Shown here piece after piece: positions 27,296 to 35,747 of a stretch of 64,000 bases of DNA. Source of the DNA: Mucilaginibacter robiniae. Lineage in GTDB: Bacteria; Bacteroidota; Bacteroidia; Sphingobacteriales; Sphingobacteriaceae. Every line of letters starts with the position of its first letter. The stretch's first letter is position 1. Under the pieces are notes generated by a model, which was not told where the DNA came from, did no database searches, and saw nothing but the letters and a program-made list of their open reading frames with translations. The stretch lies in the NCBI RefSeq assembly GCF_012849215.1, contig NZ_CP051682.1, positions 3,100,001 through 3,164,000 of the forward strand, read 5' to 3'. The translations under genes were made by a program, and so were the position numbers.

Positions 27296-27709
27296 TTATA
27301 AATCTTTCTCTAAAATCAGGTAATTAATTCCTTTACGGGTAAACGTTTCACCATTTTCCTGAAAGCCATGCTTGTAATAAAAATTAGTGGCCGTGCTGCG
27401 TGCATTGCACCACAGGCGGGTACCACCCTGGCTTTTGGCAAAATCGCTAATGTGTTGTAATATAGCTGTACCAACACCCTGGTTTTGCATAGAAGGTGAA
27501 ACCGCAAACTTGCGAAACTGGTAATCAGTACCCTGCTGAAATAAAGAAATTACCCCAACCAAATCATCCTGGTAAAAGGCTCCAAAATGTAAACCATAGT
27601 TATCTTCTTCCATCTCCATAGCATATAGTGGCTCGTTGGGGTAAAGTACTTCGCGGCGCAAACGCCAGGTAAGTTCGGGACGTATTTGTTCAATTATTAA
27701 GTTTTCCAA
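27296..27709 (-). CDS. GNAT family N-acetyltransferase
   Basis: This 137-residue protein has the acetyl-CoA binding pattern FAVSPSMQNQGVGTAILQHI near residues 69-88 and NFYYKHGFQENGE near the end. The opening IRPELTWRLRREVLYPNEPL is seen in small GNAT proteins of unknown substrate. The only start that keeps this conserved N-terminus is TTG at 27709; the next ATG would cut it off. It is divergent from hemA across 228 bases. Confidence 0.83.
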   Translation of the reverse strand: MENLIIEQIRPELTWRLRREVLYPNEPLYAMEMEEDNYGLHFGAFYQDDLVGVISLFQQGTDYQFRKFAVSPSMQNQGVGTAILQHISDFAKSQGGTRLWCNARSTATNFYYKHGFQENGETFTRKGINYLILEKDL

Positions 27710-27897
27710 GGGCTTTAAATAGTAAAATACTTTACCAAAGTAAACAGATTTATAGGCACTATGCTAATCACTGCCTTAATATAAAATTTGGTTTATACCT
27801 GTAAATGAAACATATATAATCTGCAAACAGGTAATTTATAACCATTCTAAATTGCTGTGTTTGACAAAGCCTTGACAGTGCAATTTCCCATTGCCGT

Positions 27898-27905
27898 TAA
27901 TTTTG
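27898..27905 (+). promoter_or_regulatory. Candidate -7 element of hemA
   Basis: TAATTTTG matches TAnnTTTG and ends 32 bases before the hemA TTG start. The upstream TTG at 27872-27874 is about 23 bases away, a little far for the -33 element. The resulting leader would be about 27 bases long. Confidence 0.5.
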
Positions 27906-27937
27906 TGAGATAAAGTTTTGTTAAAAATAAATTCGCT

Positions 27938-29164
27938 TTGAAGTATCTAAAGGTCATTGCTTTTACGCACAAACAGGTTGAACTGAAAGATTTAGGGAAG
28001 TTGGTTATCTGCCAGGAGCATATTACGCCTATACTTGAGCATGTCAAGAAAAGATTTCAAATACCTGAAATGTTTTATCTGGCTACTTGTAACCGGGTAG
28101 AATTTGTAATGGCTACTTCAGAAAAGGTTGATAAAGCTTTTGCGCAGGAGTTTTTAAATGCATTAGGTATTGGCTTGTGCCCTTACTACATGAATACCTT
28201 TATCGATGCCGCTTCTATATACGAAAACCAGGATGCTTTAAACCACTTACTACGTATTTCCTGCTCGTTGGAAAGTTTAGTAGTGGGAGAAAAGGAGATT
28301 TTGGCCCAGGTACGTAAAGCCTACGAAGGCTGCCGTGAAGCTGGCCTTACCGGCGATTATCTGCGTATGGTAATGAGTTGCGTAGTGAAAACAGCTAAAG
28401 AAGTTTATACACATACCAATATTTCCCGTCACCCAATATCGGTAGTATCTTTAGCTTACCGCAAGCTGAAAGATTTAAAGCAATGCTCTAACTCACGGGT
28501 ATTAATTATTGGTGCTGGCGAAACCAACCGCAATATTTCTAAATACCTGCAAAAACATAAGTATTCAAACTTTGCCGTGTTTAACCGTACACTCGCTAAT
28601 GCCGAAACACTGGCTGCCGATCTGAACGGCGAAGCGTATGATTTGGAAGCTTTGAAAACTTACAACAAAGGTTTTGATGTAATTATTACTTGTACATCAG
28701 CTACACAGCCCATTATTACAACTGAGATTTATAAAACTTTATTGAATGGCGAAACCAGCCGCAAAACCATTGTGGATTTAGCAGTTCCAAATGATACGGC
28801 TGCCGAGATACTAGAGCAGTTTCCGGTAAATTACATTGAAGTAAATTCATTAAACGAAGTAGCTAAAAAGAATTTGCAAGAACGTTACCATGAGTTGTCG
28901 CACGCTGAAAAAATTATAGCTCAAAATACCGACGAGTTTTTGCCAATGTTGAAACAGCGCCGAATTGAAGTAGCTATGCGCCAGGTTCCTGAAAAAATTA
29001 AGGAAATCAAAAATACAGCGCTTAATTCTGTTTTTGCCGATGAGGTAAACAGTATGGATGAGCAATCACGCTTGATTCTGGAAAAAGTAATCAACTATAT
29101 GGAGAAAAAATACATTAGCGTACCTATGATAATGGCTAAAGAGATTTTAATTAATAGTAATTAA
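27938..29164 (+). CDS. hemA: Glutamyl-tRNA reductase
   Basis: This 408-residue enzyme reduces glutamyl-tRNA(Glu) to glutamate-1-semialdehyde with NADPH, the first committed step of C5-pathway heme synthesis. The nucleophilic Cys51 is in YLATCNRVEFVMAT, the segment ESLVVGEKEILAQVRKAYE is family-specific, and the NADPH loop is VLIIGAGETNRNI near residues 188-200. A helical dimerisation domain closes the protein. The start is TTG at 27938; no in-frame ATG lies between the upstream stop (27911) and the conserved N-terminus. A terminator follows, so it is transcribed apart from hemC. Confidence 0.96.
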   Translation: MKYLKVIAFTHKQVELKDLGKLVICQEHITPILEHVKKRFQIPEMFYLATCNRVEFVMATSEKVDKAFAQEFLNALGIGLCPYYMNTFIDAASIYENQDALNHLLRISCSLESLVVGEKEILAQVRKAYEGCREAGLTGDYLRMVMSCVVKTAKEVYTHTNISRHPISVVSLAYRKLKDLKQCSNSRVLIIGAGETNRNISKYLQKHKYSNFAVFNRTLANAETLAADLNGEAYDLEALKTYNKGFDVIITCTSATQPIITTEIYKTLLNGETSRKTIVDLAVPNDTAAEILEQFPVNYIEVNSLNEVAKKNLQERYHELSHAEKIIAQNTDEFLPMLKQRRIEVAMRQVPEKIKEIKNTALNSVFADEVNSMDEQSRLILEKVINYMEKKYISVPMIMAKEILINSN

Positions 29165-29192
29165 AAAGCTGAAGTTGATTGATAATATTTAT

Positions 29193-29223
29193 AAAAGAGA
29201 CATCTGTATAAGGTGTCTCTTTT
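29193..29223 (+). terminator. Terminator after hemA
   Basis: AAAAGAGACA (29193-29202) pairs with TGTCTCTTTT (29214-29223) and the T-rich run continues (TTTTTATTTAC). This fits an intrinsic terminator for hemA, with the following hem genes using the promoter at 29338. Confidence 0.85.
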
Positions 29224-29337
29224 TATTTACAAAGCAGGCAAACAGCATTAAAAAACAAGGTTTTATAATGCTGAGGCCGGAAACGTCAAGTAATCATCAC
29301 ATTCACATAAAAATTCTGTAAACCACAGCTTAAAAGC

Positions 29338-29345
29338 TAAATTTG
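29338..29345 (+). promoter_or_regulatory. Candidate -7 element of hemC(D)
   Basis: TAAATTTG fits TAnnTTTG and ends 21 bases before the TTG start of the hemCD gene. The -33 region shows only TTCTG. Transcription would start near 29351, leaving a very short leader of about 16 bases. Confidence 0.5.
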
Positions 29346-29366
29346 TGGTGCAAATAATAAGCACCC

Positions 29367-30941
29367 TTGGACAGAAAAGTTATTATCGGAACCCGTGGCA
29401 GTGAATTGGCCTTATGGCAGGCTAATTTCGTAAAAGACAGCTTAGCTGATATTGGCGTAACTGCTGAATTAAAAATTATTAAAACTCAGGGCGACCGTAT
29501 TCTGAACCTGAGCCTGGACAAATTGGAAGGCAAAGGTTTTTTTACCAAGGAGCTGGAAGAAGAATTATTGGCAGGTACCATAGATTTAGCCGTTCACTCT
29601 CATAAAGACTTGCCTACCGAGCATCCGCCGGGACTCATTATCGCAGCAGTTTCAGAGCGGGAAGATCCGTCTGAACTGTTGTTGATTTTGAAGGACTGTG
29701 TGGATGTTCGTCAAAAATTATCTGTGAAATTTGGAGGTATTGTAGGTACTTCCTCAAATCGCCGTAAGGCTCAGCTATTATCTTTACGCCCAGATTTAGA
29801 GTTGCATGATTTGCGCGGCAACGTACCCACCCGTGTAGGTAAGCTGCGTAGTGAAAATTATGATGCTATTATGCTGGCTAAAGCCGGTGTATCTCGCTTA
29901 GGCTTAAACCTGGATGATTTTCATGTAGAAGAATTAAAGCCTACCGAGTTTGTTCCGGCACCGGCTCAAGGTGTACTGGCTATACAAATACGCGAAAAAG
30001 ATACGCAGCTTTTTAATATATTACAGCAACTACATCACCCTGAAGTAGCGGAAGCCTTAAAGGTGGAGCGTAATGTATTGAAAATGTTTGGTGGTGGTTG
30101 CCACATGCCATTGGGCTGTTATTGCCGTAAATACGAAGGCGTTTATCAAGTGTTTACCTCAAAGGCCGACACTGATGAAGATATGCCTGACCGCTTGTTT
30201 ACTAGCGCCGCTACCACCGAAGGCTTGGCTGAGGCCATAGTGGCTCGTTTTAGCCCCGAGCGTAAATATCCTGCTAAAGTATTTATCTCCCGTGATTTAC
30301 CAGCTAATAGCTATTTCAGACGTGCGGTACAAAAACATAGTATTGAAGTTGAAGCCCGTTCGCTGATTCGTACCGTTCCTATTATGACCATCCTGAACCC
30401 TTACATTTTGCAGGATGTGGATTGGGTATTTTTTACCAGTAAAAACGCTGTAGAGTACTTTTTTGAGTTGAAGCCGCAATTTATCAAACCAGTCAAGTTT
30501 GGTGTAATGGGTTCTGGTTCGGAAGATATGTTGCGCCGACATGGCCATTTTCCACAGTTTGTGGGCGAAAGCGTGGATACTGCCGATGTAGCCCGCGAGT
30601 TTGCTGGTATTGCCAATGGTTCAACCATTTTATTTCCTGGAGCTGAAAGCCCGATGCGAAGCATTCACAAAGCTTTATCGGCTGATACTAAAATTATAGA
30701 CCTGCCGGTTTACTCAACTATGCGCGAAGAGTGTGCTTCAGGCACAGCGGCTGATGTGCTGGTGTTTACCAGTCCGTCAAATGCCGAGGCTTATTTCAAT
30801 GATAACTTGCAGGATAATCATCAAAAAGTAATTGCTATAGGTAAATCAACCGGTAAAAAGCTGGATGAATTAAATATAGAATATACACTGCCTTTCTCGC
30901 CCGACGAAGTAGGGCTGGCAGAGGCCGTGTTTGGCCTGTAA
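29367..30941 (+). CDS. hemC: HemC-HemD fusion: porphobilinogen deaminase / uroporphyrinogen-III synthase
   Basis: This 524-residue protein is far longer than a normal HemC (~310). Residues 1 to about 300 are porphobilinogen deaminase, starting VIIGTRGSELALWQANFVKD and holding the dipyrromethane cofactor Cys245 in FGGGCHMPLGCYC. The remaining ~215 residues look like uroporphyrinogen-III synthase: DWVFFTSKNAVEYFFELKP, VKFGVMGSGSEDML, LFPGAESPMRS and ADVLVFTSPSNAEAYFND. The fused protein would channel hydroxymethylbilane straight to uroporphyrinogen III. The start is TTG at 29367, because a stop lies three codons upstream. Confidence 0.92.
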   Translation: MDRKVIIGTRGSELALWQANFVKDSLADIGVTAELKIIKTQGDRILNLSLDKLEGKGFFTKELEEELLAGTIDLAVHSHKDLPTEHPPGLIIAAVSEREDPSELLLILKDCVDVRQKLSVKFGGIVGTSSNRRKAQLLSLRPDLELHDLRGNVPTRVGKLRSENYDAIMLAKAGVSRLGLNLDDFHVEELKPTEFVPAPAQGVLAIQIREKDTQLFNILQQLHHPEVAEALKVERNVLKMFGGGCHMPLGCYCRKYEGVYQVFTSKADTDEDMPDRLFTSAATTEGLAEAIVARFSPERKYPAKVFISRDLPANSYFRRAVQKHSIEVEARSLIRTVPIMTILNPYILQDVDWVFFTSKNAVEYFFELKPQFIKPVKFGVMGSGSEDMLRRHGHFPQFVGESVDTADVAREFAGIANGSTILFPGAESPMRSIHKALSADTKIIDLPVYSTMREECASGTAADVLVFTSPSNAEAYFNDNLQDNHQKVIAIGKSTGKKLDELNIEYTLPFSPDEVGLAEAVFGL

Positions 30942-30951
30942 TAACTTTTGG

Positions 30952-31021
30952 AAGCCTGTGGTCTGTAGTCGATAGGCCATAGGCTTTTTTATTGTATAGC
31001 TCCCCATAGCCTTTCGACTAC
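30952..31021 (+). terminator. Terminator-like and competing inverted repeats, hemCD/hemB
   Basis: AAGCCTGTGG (30952-30961) pairs with CCATAGGCTT (30977-30986) followed by TTTT, a terminator-like hairpin. In its loop GTAGTCGA (30965-30972) is the exact complement of TCGACTAC (31014-31021), and neighbouring bases extend the match with a few mismatches. The two helices cannot both form, which is the layout of a terminator/antiterminator pair between hemCD and hemB. Whether it regulates is inference. Confidence 0.55.
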
Positions 31022-31047
31022 CGACTATGGGACTACCGTTTATAAAA

Positions 31048-32019
31048 ATGTTACAACGACCCAGAAGAAACAGAAAGAGTGAGGTAATCCGGCAAATGGT
31101 GCAGGAAACCTATGTGAGTGCAGCCAACCTGATTTTTCCATTATTTATAGTAGATGGTGAAAATCAGAAAAGTGAAGTTTCTTCTATGCCCGGCATTTAT
31201 CGTTACTCTGTTGATAACTTGCTGCGTGAGGTGGAAAGCTGTATGAATTTAGGGTTAAAATCGTTCGATTTGTTCCCGAATATTGACGAATCATTAAAAG
31301 ATAAATACGCTACCGAAAGTTACCGAGAAGAAAGCTTGTATTTACGGGCTATACGTGAGGTGAAAAAAGAGTTTCCGGAAGCTTGCGTGATTACCGACGT
31401 AGCAATGGACCCTTACAGCAGTGAAGGCCATGACGGGATTGTAGAAAACGGCGAAATCCTGAATGATGCTACCTTAGATGTATTAGGCAAAATGGCATTA
31501 GCTCACGCTCGTGCTGGTGCCGATATTATTGCCCCATCAGATATGATGGATGGTCGGGTAGGCTACATCCGGCAGGTACTGGACGATCATGGTTATAGTG
31601 GGGTATCTATCATGTCATATTCTGCCAAATATGCCAGTGCCTTTTACGGCCCGTTCCGTGATGCACTGAACTCAGCACCTAAGTTTGGTGATAAAAAAAC
31701 ATACCAGATGAACCCGGCCAACCAACGTGAAGCTTTAATAGAAGCTGATTTGGATGAGCAGGAAGGCGCAGATTTCTTGATGGTGAAGCCAGCGTTACCT
31801 TACCTGGATGTGATCAAACTACTCAAAGATAATACGGAGCTACCTATTGCCGCCTATAACGTAAGCGGCGAATATGCTATGATTAAAGCGGCTATACAAA
31901 AAGGCTGGTTAAATGAGCAGCGCGCCATTACTGAAGTGCTTACCAGTATTCGTAGGGCTGGTGCTACCGCTATTTTAACTTACCATGCCAAAGAGGTATT
32001 GTTAAACAAATGGCTATAG
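31048..32019 (+). CDS. hemB: Delta-aminolevulinic acid dehydratase (porphobilinogen synthase)
   Basis: This 323-residue enzyme joins two aminolevulinate molecules into porphobilinogen. The two Schiff-base lysines are in IMSYSAKYASAFYGPFRDA and DFLMVKPALPYLDV. At the metal switch the protein reads TDVAMDPYSSEGHDG, with Asp in place of the zinc cysteines, so it should be the magnesium-dependent type. The frame is open from 31027, but MLQRPRRNRKSEVIR from 31048 is the usual family start. Confidence 0.96.
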   Translation: MLQRPRRNRKSEVIRQMVQETYVSAANLIFPLFIVDGENQKSEVSSMPGIYRYSVDNLLREVESCMNLGLKSFDLFPNIDESLKDKYATESYREESLYLRAIREVKKEFPEACVITDVAMDPYSSEGHDGIVENGEILNDATLDVLGKMALAHARAGADIIAPSDMMDGRVGYIRQVLDDHGYSGVSIMSYSAKYASAFYGPFRDALNSAPKFGDKKTYQMNPANQREALIEADLDEQEGADFLMVKPALPYLDVIKLLKDNTELPIAAYNVSGEYAMIKAAIQKGWLNEQRAITEVLTSIRRAGATAILTYHAKEVLLNKWL

Positions 32020-32028
32020 CAGAGTCAG

Positions 32029-32044
32029 GAATCAAGAGTATAGA
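32029..32044 (+). repeat. Copy of a 16-base word also found at 42108
   Basis: GAATCAAGAGTATAGA occurs here after hemB and again at 42108-42123, where it forms one arm of a 20-bp inverted repeat. Here no complementary arm is present nearby, so this copy is a lone arm. It sits directly before a REP-like arm at 32071. Confidence 0.85.
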
Positions 32045-32070
32045 ATAAAGATAATATAAGCAATATAACA

Positions 32071-32096
32071 CGTCATTGCGAGGAACGAAGCAATCT
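32071..32096 (+). repeat. REP-like single arm, hemB/hemL
   Basis: CGTCATTGCGAGGAACGAAG and the following six bases are identical, over all 26 bases, to the reverse complement of 46726-46751. Repeats of this TCATTGCGAG...GCAATCT type are scattered in many Bacteroidota genomes. Two small palindromes follow (ACATTC/GAATGT at 32101-32119 and TTTCTAT/ATAGAAA at 32119-32136). Confidence 0.85.
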
Positions 32097-32179
32097 TTGC
32101 ACATTCAAATATCGAATGTTTCTATTTAGATAGAAATTTATATTGATGATACATTGAAGTAAGTGAAACTCAAACAAAA

Positions 32180-33559
32180 ATGTCAGAAAAAAATCAAGAT
32201 ACTAAACCAGATATCAGCAGGGCAAAATCAGCCGAATTGTATGCGAAAGCTAAAACCTTTTTTCCGGGTGGGGTAAACTCGCCGGTAAGGGCATTTAAAT
32301 CGGTTTACGGTACACCACTATTTATTCAAAAAGGTGATGGCCCATACTTGTGGGATGCTGATAATAACCAGTTTATTGATTTTTGCTGCTCGTGGGGGCC
32401 ACTTATTTTAGGTCACAACCATCCGCATATTCGGGAAAAGGTAACTGAAGTCATGCAAAATGGCATGTCGTTCGGTGCGCCAACTGCTCTAGAAAATGAA
32501 CTGGCAGAACTGATTTTATCAAACAATCCGTTTATCGAGAAAATACGTTTTGTTAGCTCGGGTACCGAAGCGGTAATGTCGGCTATACGGTTGGCTCGTG
32601 GTTATACCAAACGCGATAAAATATTGAAGTTTGAAGGTTGCTATCATGGCCATGTGGATGCTTTGTTGGTAAAAGCCGGTTCCGGTTTGGTTACCTTTGG
32701 CGAAACATCATCAGCCGGTGTACCCAAAGCTTTTGCTGACGAGACTATAGTCGTATCATTGAACGATAAAGAAGCGGTAGCTAAAGCTTTTGAAGAATTT
32801 AAAGATCAGATTGCCGCTATTATTATTGAACCGGTACCTGCCAACAATGGCTTGCTGCTTCAACAGCCTGAGTTTTTACAATATCTGCGTGATATTTGTA
32901 CAGAAAACGGTACCCTGCTTATTTTTGATGAAGTAATATCCGGCTTCCGGGTAAGCTTTACCGGAGCAGCCGGGCACTACCAAATTAAGCCCGACATTAT
33001 TACCTATGGTAAAATTATTGGTGGTGGCTTGCCAGTAGGTGCTTATGGTGCTTCAGCCGAAATTATGGGTAACATTTCGCCCGAAGGGCCCGTTTACCAA
33101 GCAGGTACGCTTTCGGGCAATCCGGTGGCTATGGCAGCTGGTATAGCTCAACTATCAGAATTATTAAAGCCTGATTTTTATACCGAGCTCAATCAAAAAA
33201 CAGCAACGTTTGTAAACGATATTAAACAGTTTATAGCTGACCGAAGCTACCCAGTTCAGGTATTTCAAATTGGTTCCATCTTTTGGTTTGCCTTTACCGA
33301 GCAGCAAGCCATTCGCCGGGCTGATGAAATTGATCCGCAAAGTATGGACAAGTTTAAACTGATGCACCAAGAACTACTGAACCGTGGTGTGTACGTTGGG
33401 CCATCGGGCTATGAGGTGGGCTTTGTATCAGCTACGCATACGCCAGCTGTGTTAGATAAAGCTAAGCAAGCTATATTGGATAGTTTAGATGTCGTATTTG
33501 CATCATTCAAGGCTACTCCGCAAAACAGCGTAGTGCCTGAAAACGATTTTAGAGAATAA
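32180..33559 (+). CDS. hemL: Glutamate-1-semialdehyde 2,1-aminomutase
   Basis: This 459-residue PLP enzyme converts glutamate-1-semialdehyde to 5-aminolevulinate, completing the C5 route begun by HemA. FFPGGVNSPVRAFKSVYGTP and WGPLILGHNHPHI mark the N-terminal part, IRFVSSGTEAVMSAIRLARG the cofactor phosphate region, and the PLP lysine is in ITYGKIIGGGLPVGAYGAS. It carries ~20 extra residues at the N-terminus and a short extra tail relative to the ~430-residue norm. A 160-base spacer with repeats separates it from hemB. Confidence 0.96.
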   Translation: MSEKNQDTKPDISRAKSAELYAKAKTFFPGGVNSPVRAFKSVYGTPLFIQKGDGPYLWDADNNQFIDFCCSWGPLILGHNHPHIREKVTEVMQNGMSFGAPTALENELAELILSNNPFIEKIRFVSSGTEAVMSAIRLARGYTKRDKILKFEGCYHGHVDALLVKAGSGLVTFGETSSAGVPKAFADETIVVSLNDKEAVAKAFEEFKDQIAAIIIEPVPANNGLLLQQPEFLQYLRDICTENGTLLIFDEVISGFRVSFTGAAGHYQIKPDIITYGKIIGGGLPVGAYGASAEIMGNISPEGPVYQAGTLSGNPVAMAAGIAQLSELLKPDFYTELNQKTATFVNDIKQFIADRSYPVQVFQIGSIFWFAFTEQQAIRRADEIDPQSMDKFKLMHQELLNRGVYVGPSGYEVGFVSATHTPAVLDKAKQAILDSLDVVFASFKATPQNSVVPENDFRE

Positions 33560-33592
33560 AGGAAACACTCTTTTTAAGATACAGCAGCGGTT

Positions 33593-34462
33593 ATGAAAAA
33601 ACCATTTGTTATTTTCTATGCGCTAATCACGTATGCACTCACCGAACTAGTTTGGTGGGGGTATATGCTGGTAAGGCTACAGCCCGACCGTACCGGGATG
33701 ATTATGGGCGAAGGCTCCATTTTCATATTCGTATTATTAGGTGGCGCTTACCTGTTTCATCGTGCCCTGAATAAAGAAAGGCGGTTGCAAAACCAAAAGA
33801 AAAACTTTTTGCTTTCGGTTACTCATGAATTGAAATCGCCATTGGCTTCTATCAAGCTTTACCTGGAAACTATTCAGAAAAGGGAGCTGAACCGGGCACA
33901 GACCATGAATTTTGTAGGCAAAATGTTACTGGATGTTGACCGGCTGAACGATATGGTAGAAAACATGTTGCTGGCTTCTAAAATTGAAAACCAGTCCTAT
34001 ACTTTCCCCAAACAAGAATTTTGCTTATCAGTGCTGGTGGATAGTGTAGTGAATCGTTTACAGATCAACAAGTGCGATTTAAACCAGCAACTCATTAACG
34101 CCGAAATTGAACCCAAGATTGAGGTAACCGGCGATAAGTTCGCTTTAACTTCGGTAGTAACTAACCTGATTGAGAATGCCGTTAAGTATTCCAAACCCTG
34201 CGAAACGGTAGATGTAAAGCTATTTGCCAAAGGCGATAAAGTGTACTTGCAGGTGGCCGATCATGGCATTGGTATAGCGGATGATGAAAAAAGCCGTATT
34301 TTTGAGCGGTTTTACCGTGTAGGAAGTGAAGAAACCCGTAACACAAAAGGCACCGGTTTAGGTTTATACATTGTAAAACAAGTTTTGGATGCACACCAGG
34401 CTATTATCAATGTACGTGATAACAGGCCAACAGGTAGTGTATTCGAAGTGATTTTTGGTTAA
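33593..34462 (+). CDS. Membrane sensor histidine kinase
   Basis: This compact kinase of 289 residues has two membrane helices (about 6-27 and 42-58) with only a short loop outside, then the dimerisation domain with phosphoacceptor His78 in LLSVTHELKSPLASIKLYLE and an HATPase domain: N-box LIENAVKYSKPCE, G1 ADHGIGIADDEKSRIF and G2 NTKGTGLGLYIV. The tiny periplasmic loop suggests sensing in the membrane or through a partner. It lies 33 bases after hemL and 19 bases before its response regulator, inside the heme cluster. Confidence 0.93.
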   Translation: MKKPFVIFYALITYALTELVWWGYMLVRLQPDRTGMIMGEGSIFIFVLLGGAYLFHRALNKERRLQNQKKNFLLSVTHELKSPLASIKLYLETIQKRELNRAQTMNFVGKMLLDVDRLNDMVENMLLASKIENQSYTFPKQEFCLSVLVDSVVNRLQINKCDLNQQLINAEIEPKIEVTGDKFALTSVVTNLIENAVKYSKPCETVDVKLFAKGDKVYLQVADHGIGIADDEKSRIFERFYRVGSEETRNTKGTGLGLYIVKQVLDAHQAIINVRDNRPTGSVFEVIFG

Positions 34463-34481
34463 CCTGTTTCAACAAACCTAT

Positions 34482-35186
34482 ATGTCAAAAAAACGGATTT
34501 TATTGGCTGAAGATGAAGAACATCTACTCGAAGCCATCAAACTTAACCTGGAGCTGGAAGGTTACAAAGTAACCACGGCCAACAATGGTAAAAAAGCGTT
34601 ACAGATTTTTAAAGAAGAGCGCTTTAACCTCATTATACTGGACGTAATGATGCCTGAGGTAGATGGCTTTGTGGTGGCCGAAACTATTCGTCTGGAAAAT
34701 TCGGACGTGCCAATCATGTTCCTGACCGCTAAAAACACTAACGAGGATAAAATTCAGGGCTTGAAAAAAGGTGCTGATGATTATTTGACTAAACCTTTCA
34801 ACTTGGAAGAGCTGATATTGCGTGTTAACAATCTGGTAAAACGCGGTTTGAAAGGCGACGACCTGAAAGAGTTTAACAGCTATAAAATAGGCGATAAAAC
34901 TATTCACTTTAACTCGTTTGAAGTGATACAGGATGATGGTACCGTTACGCCGCTTACCAAAAAAGAAACTATGCTGCTGAAGCTGTTAATTGAACGCCGT
35001 AACGAGGCTGTATCGCGCGAGCAGATTTTAGAAACCGTTTGGAATTATGACGTTTATCCCTCAACCCGTACTATTGATAATTTTATTCTGACTTTCCGCA
35101 AATACTTTGAGCCTGATCCTAAAAACCCAGTGTACTTTCATTCCATTCGTGGGGTAGGTTATAAGTTTACTGATAATCAGCATTAA
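34482..35186 (+). CDS. OmpR-family response regulator
   Basis: This 234-residue regulator has a receiver domain (1-120) with acidic residues in ILLAEDEEHLLEAIK, phosphoacceptor Asp54 in LIILDVMMPEVDGF and the lysine in LTKPF, and a winged-helix DNA-binding domain (about 130-234) with LTKKETMLLKLLIERRNEAV and RTIDNFILTFRKYFEPDP. The frame is open from a TTG at 34455, but ATG 34482 gives the normal start. It pairs with the adjacent kinase, and its stop touches the next gene's ATG. Confidence 0.95.
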   Translation: MSKKRILLAEDEEHLLEAIKLNLELEGYKVTTANNGKKALQIFKEERFNLIILDVMMPEVDGFVVAETIRLENSDVPIMFLTAKNTNEDKIQGLKKGADDYLTKPFNLEELILRVNNLVKRGLKGDDLKEFNSYKIGDKTIHFNSFEVIQDDGTVTPLTKKETMLLKLLIERRNEAVSREQILETVWNYDVYPSTRTIDNFILTFRKYFEPDPKNPVYFHSIRGVGYKFTDNQH

Positions 35187-35713
35187 TGTTTACCAATAAA
35201 GTCCGGTTAATTGTTGTAGGTCTGTTTGTGTTACTGTTGCTGTTTTTCGTGTACCAGCAAACGTATGAACTAGCTGCCGTAACCGCTTTATTTGCCGGCG
35301 TATTGCTTTGGGGTTATTTCAAAGAAGGTCCCATTATTTTGGCTGCAAAGCAGTTTCATATTAAAAACTACATAAAGGCTGAAGAGTTATTACGGCAAAT
35401 AAAAAAGCCAGAATGGCTAAGTAAAAGCCGCCGTGGCTTTTATGAGTTTATGCTGGGCGGCATCTATCTGCAAAAGCAGGAGTTTGAGCAAGCCGAACAT
35501 CATTATGAACTGGCTGCCGAATACCCATTGCGTTCAGGTAATGATCATGTAGCGGCTTTGGTACATATCGTGAACTTGAATATTCGTTTAGGTAACCATA
35601 CCAAGGCTGAGCAGTATTTGCAACGGGCCTTACAAAATGAAGCAAAAGCAACCGCTAAAATGAAAACTATTATTAGCCGTTTGCAGGATGAACTGAATAC
35701 ACACAAATCATAA
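35186..35713 (+). CDS. Membrane-anchored TPR-like protein
   Basis: This 175-residue protein has two membrane helices (about 7-24 and 28-45) followed by a helical domain resembling TPR repeats: FMLGGIYLQKQEFEQAEHHY with ELAAEYPL and ALVHIVNLNIRLGNHTKAEQ with YLQRALQ. It begins at the last base of the response-regulator stop, so the two are coupled. It may scaffold the two-component system or heme enzymes at the membrane; this is inference. hemE follows after 34 bases. Confidence 0.75.
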   Translation: MFTNKVRLIVVGLFVLLLLFFVYQQTYELAAVTALFAGVLLWGYFKEGPIILAAKQFHIKNYIKAEELLRQIKKPEWLSKSRRGFYEFMLGGIYLQKQEFEQAEHHYELAAEYPLRSGNDHVAALVHIVNLNIRLGNHTKAEQYLQRALQNEAKATAKMKTIISRLQDELNTHKS

Positions 35714-35747
35714 ACAAGGCAGGCTGCGAAGCTATGCCCCTTACATA

